From assembly GCA_902766345.1 (NCBI GenBank), contig CACXDK010000150.1, forward strand, positions 1-6,711: a DNA stretch of 6,711 bases, read 5' to 3'. The notes under the pieces are model-generated. The model saw nothing but the letters and a program-made list of their open reading frames with translations. It made no database searches and was not told the origin of the DNA. The stretch comes from an uncultured Spirochaetaceae bacterium (GTDB taxonomy: Bacteria; Spirochaetota; Spirochaetia; Treponematales; Treponemataceae). Made by a program: the position numbers and the translations under genes. Shown here one piece after another: positions 6,290-6,711 of the stretch. Position 1 is the stretch's first letter, and each line of letters begins with the position of its first letter.

Positions 6290-6711
6290 TACTTAGCCTC
6301 CTGTGTCTTAGAATCTTTTTTAAGAAGCTTTCTGATAAGTCCCGGAATTCCGTCATACATCTTTACAAAACTCAATTCCTTTGTACCAAGAAGTCCCTGA
6401 GGTCTAAAGAGCATAACCATAATCAGAATTACAGGGTAAATCAAAAGTCTGTAATCCTTTAAGAAACGCAGGAATTCCTGCAGGATAGTCAGAACAAAGG
6501 CTGCAAGAATGCCGCCAGTAATACTTCCCATTCCACCAAGAACAACATAAATCAAATCGTTTATGGAGTTGTTAAACGAAGCAAGGTCTGGCTTTACAAA
6601 ACCAATGAAAGCTGCATACAAAGCACCGCCAATTCCCGCAATAAAGGAAGCAATAACAAAACCAATCATTTTATAAAGGAAAACACTAATGCCGTTACTG
6701 TTGGCTGCAAC
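6289..6711 (-). CDS. livM: Branched-chain amino acid ABC transporter permease LivM, C-terminal part; runs off the right edge
   Basis: This is one of the two inner-membrane permease subunits of the Liv importer. The last 140 residues are present; the reading frame is open to the edge, so the ATG at 6669 is internal (it encodes the Met in FLYKMIGF) and is not the start. The segment NGISVFLYKMIGFVIASFIA followed by GIGGALYA is the conserved cytoplasmic coupling-loop region of LivM/LivH that contacts the ATPases. Next come VVLGGMGSITGG (56-67), a hydrophobic span (68-80), another at about 90-102, and the family motif RPQGLLG (103-109). The tail is lysine-rich and cytoplasmic. livH and a substrate-binding protein gene would be expected upstream, outside the window. 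Confidence 0.95.
   Translation of the reverse strand, partial: VAANSNGISVFLYKMIGFVIASFIAGIGGALYAAFIGFVKPDLASFNNSINDLIYVVLGGMGSITGGILAAFVLTILQEFLRFLKDYRLLIYPVILIMVMLFRPQGLLGTKELSFVKMYDGIPGLIRKLLKKDSKTQEAK

Overview
The window looks like chromosomal DNA of a low-to-moderate G+C bacterium (roughly 40% by eye, with very A/T-rich intergenic stretches). It is probably an anaerobe, because it carries a class III (oxygen-sensitive) ribonucleotide reductase. A host-associated spirochaete such as a Treponema fits the mix of class III reductase, large Cache-type chemoreceptor and branched-chain amino acid ABC transporter. That placement is an impression only; a clostridial relative cannot be excluded.

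Every supported gene is on the minus strand, so transcription runs from the high-coordinate end to the low-coordinate end. From 6711 down to 3874 lies the distal part of a Liv/HAAT-type (hydrophobic amino acid) ABC transporter operon. It contains the C-terminal part of the permease LivM, the two ATPases LivG and LivF, a CBS-CBS-ACT protein, and a 78-residue protein of unknown function. The junctions are very tight (1-nt overlap, 4-nt overlap, 2-nt gap, 3-nt gap), which suggests one translationally coupled unit. The CBS-ACT protein is a plausible nucleotide- and amino-acid-sensing regulator of the transporter, but this is inferred from domains and position.

From 3852 down to 1614 is a monocistronic-looking chemoreceptor unit. 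It has a sigma70-like promoter (TTGTGC-17-TATTAT), a strong Shine-Dalgarno, a 691-residue methyl-accepting chemotaxis protein (TM, dCache-like sensor, TM, HAMP, signalling domain), and a strong intrinsic terminator.

From 1580 down to the left edge is the anaerobic ribonucleotide reductase gene nrdD, with the first 484 codons present (ATP-cone and much of the catalytic barrel). Its upstream region has a sigma70-like promoter (TTGACT-17-TACACT). It also has a perfect 16-bp palindrome and a degenerate second copy 32 bp away, start to start. These match the NrdR-box consensus and its usual spacing, so the gene is probably under NrdR repression.

I found no RNA genes, CRISPR arrays, insertion sequences or phage genes. 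Nothing here is convincingly a new biological system. The most worthwhile leads are the NrdR operator pair, the CBS-ACT and 78-residue proteins fused to the liv operon, and the chemoreceptor sensor domain that lacks key residues of the amino-acid-binding Cache motif.
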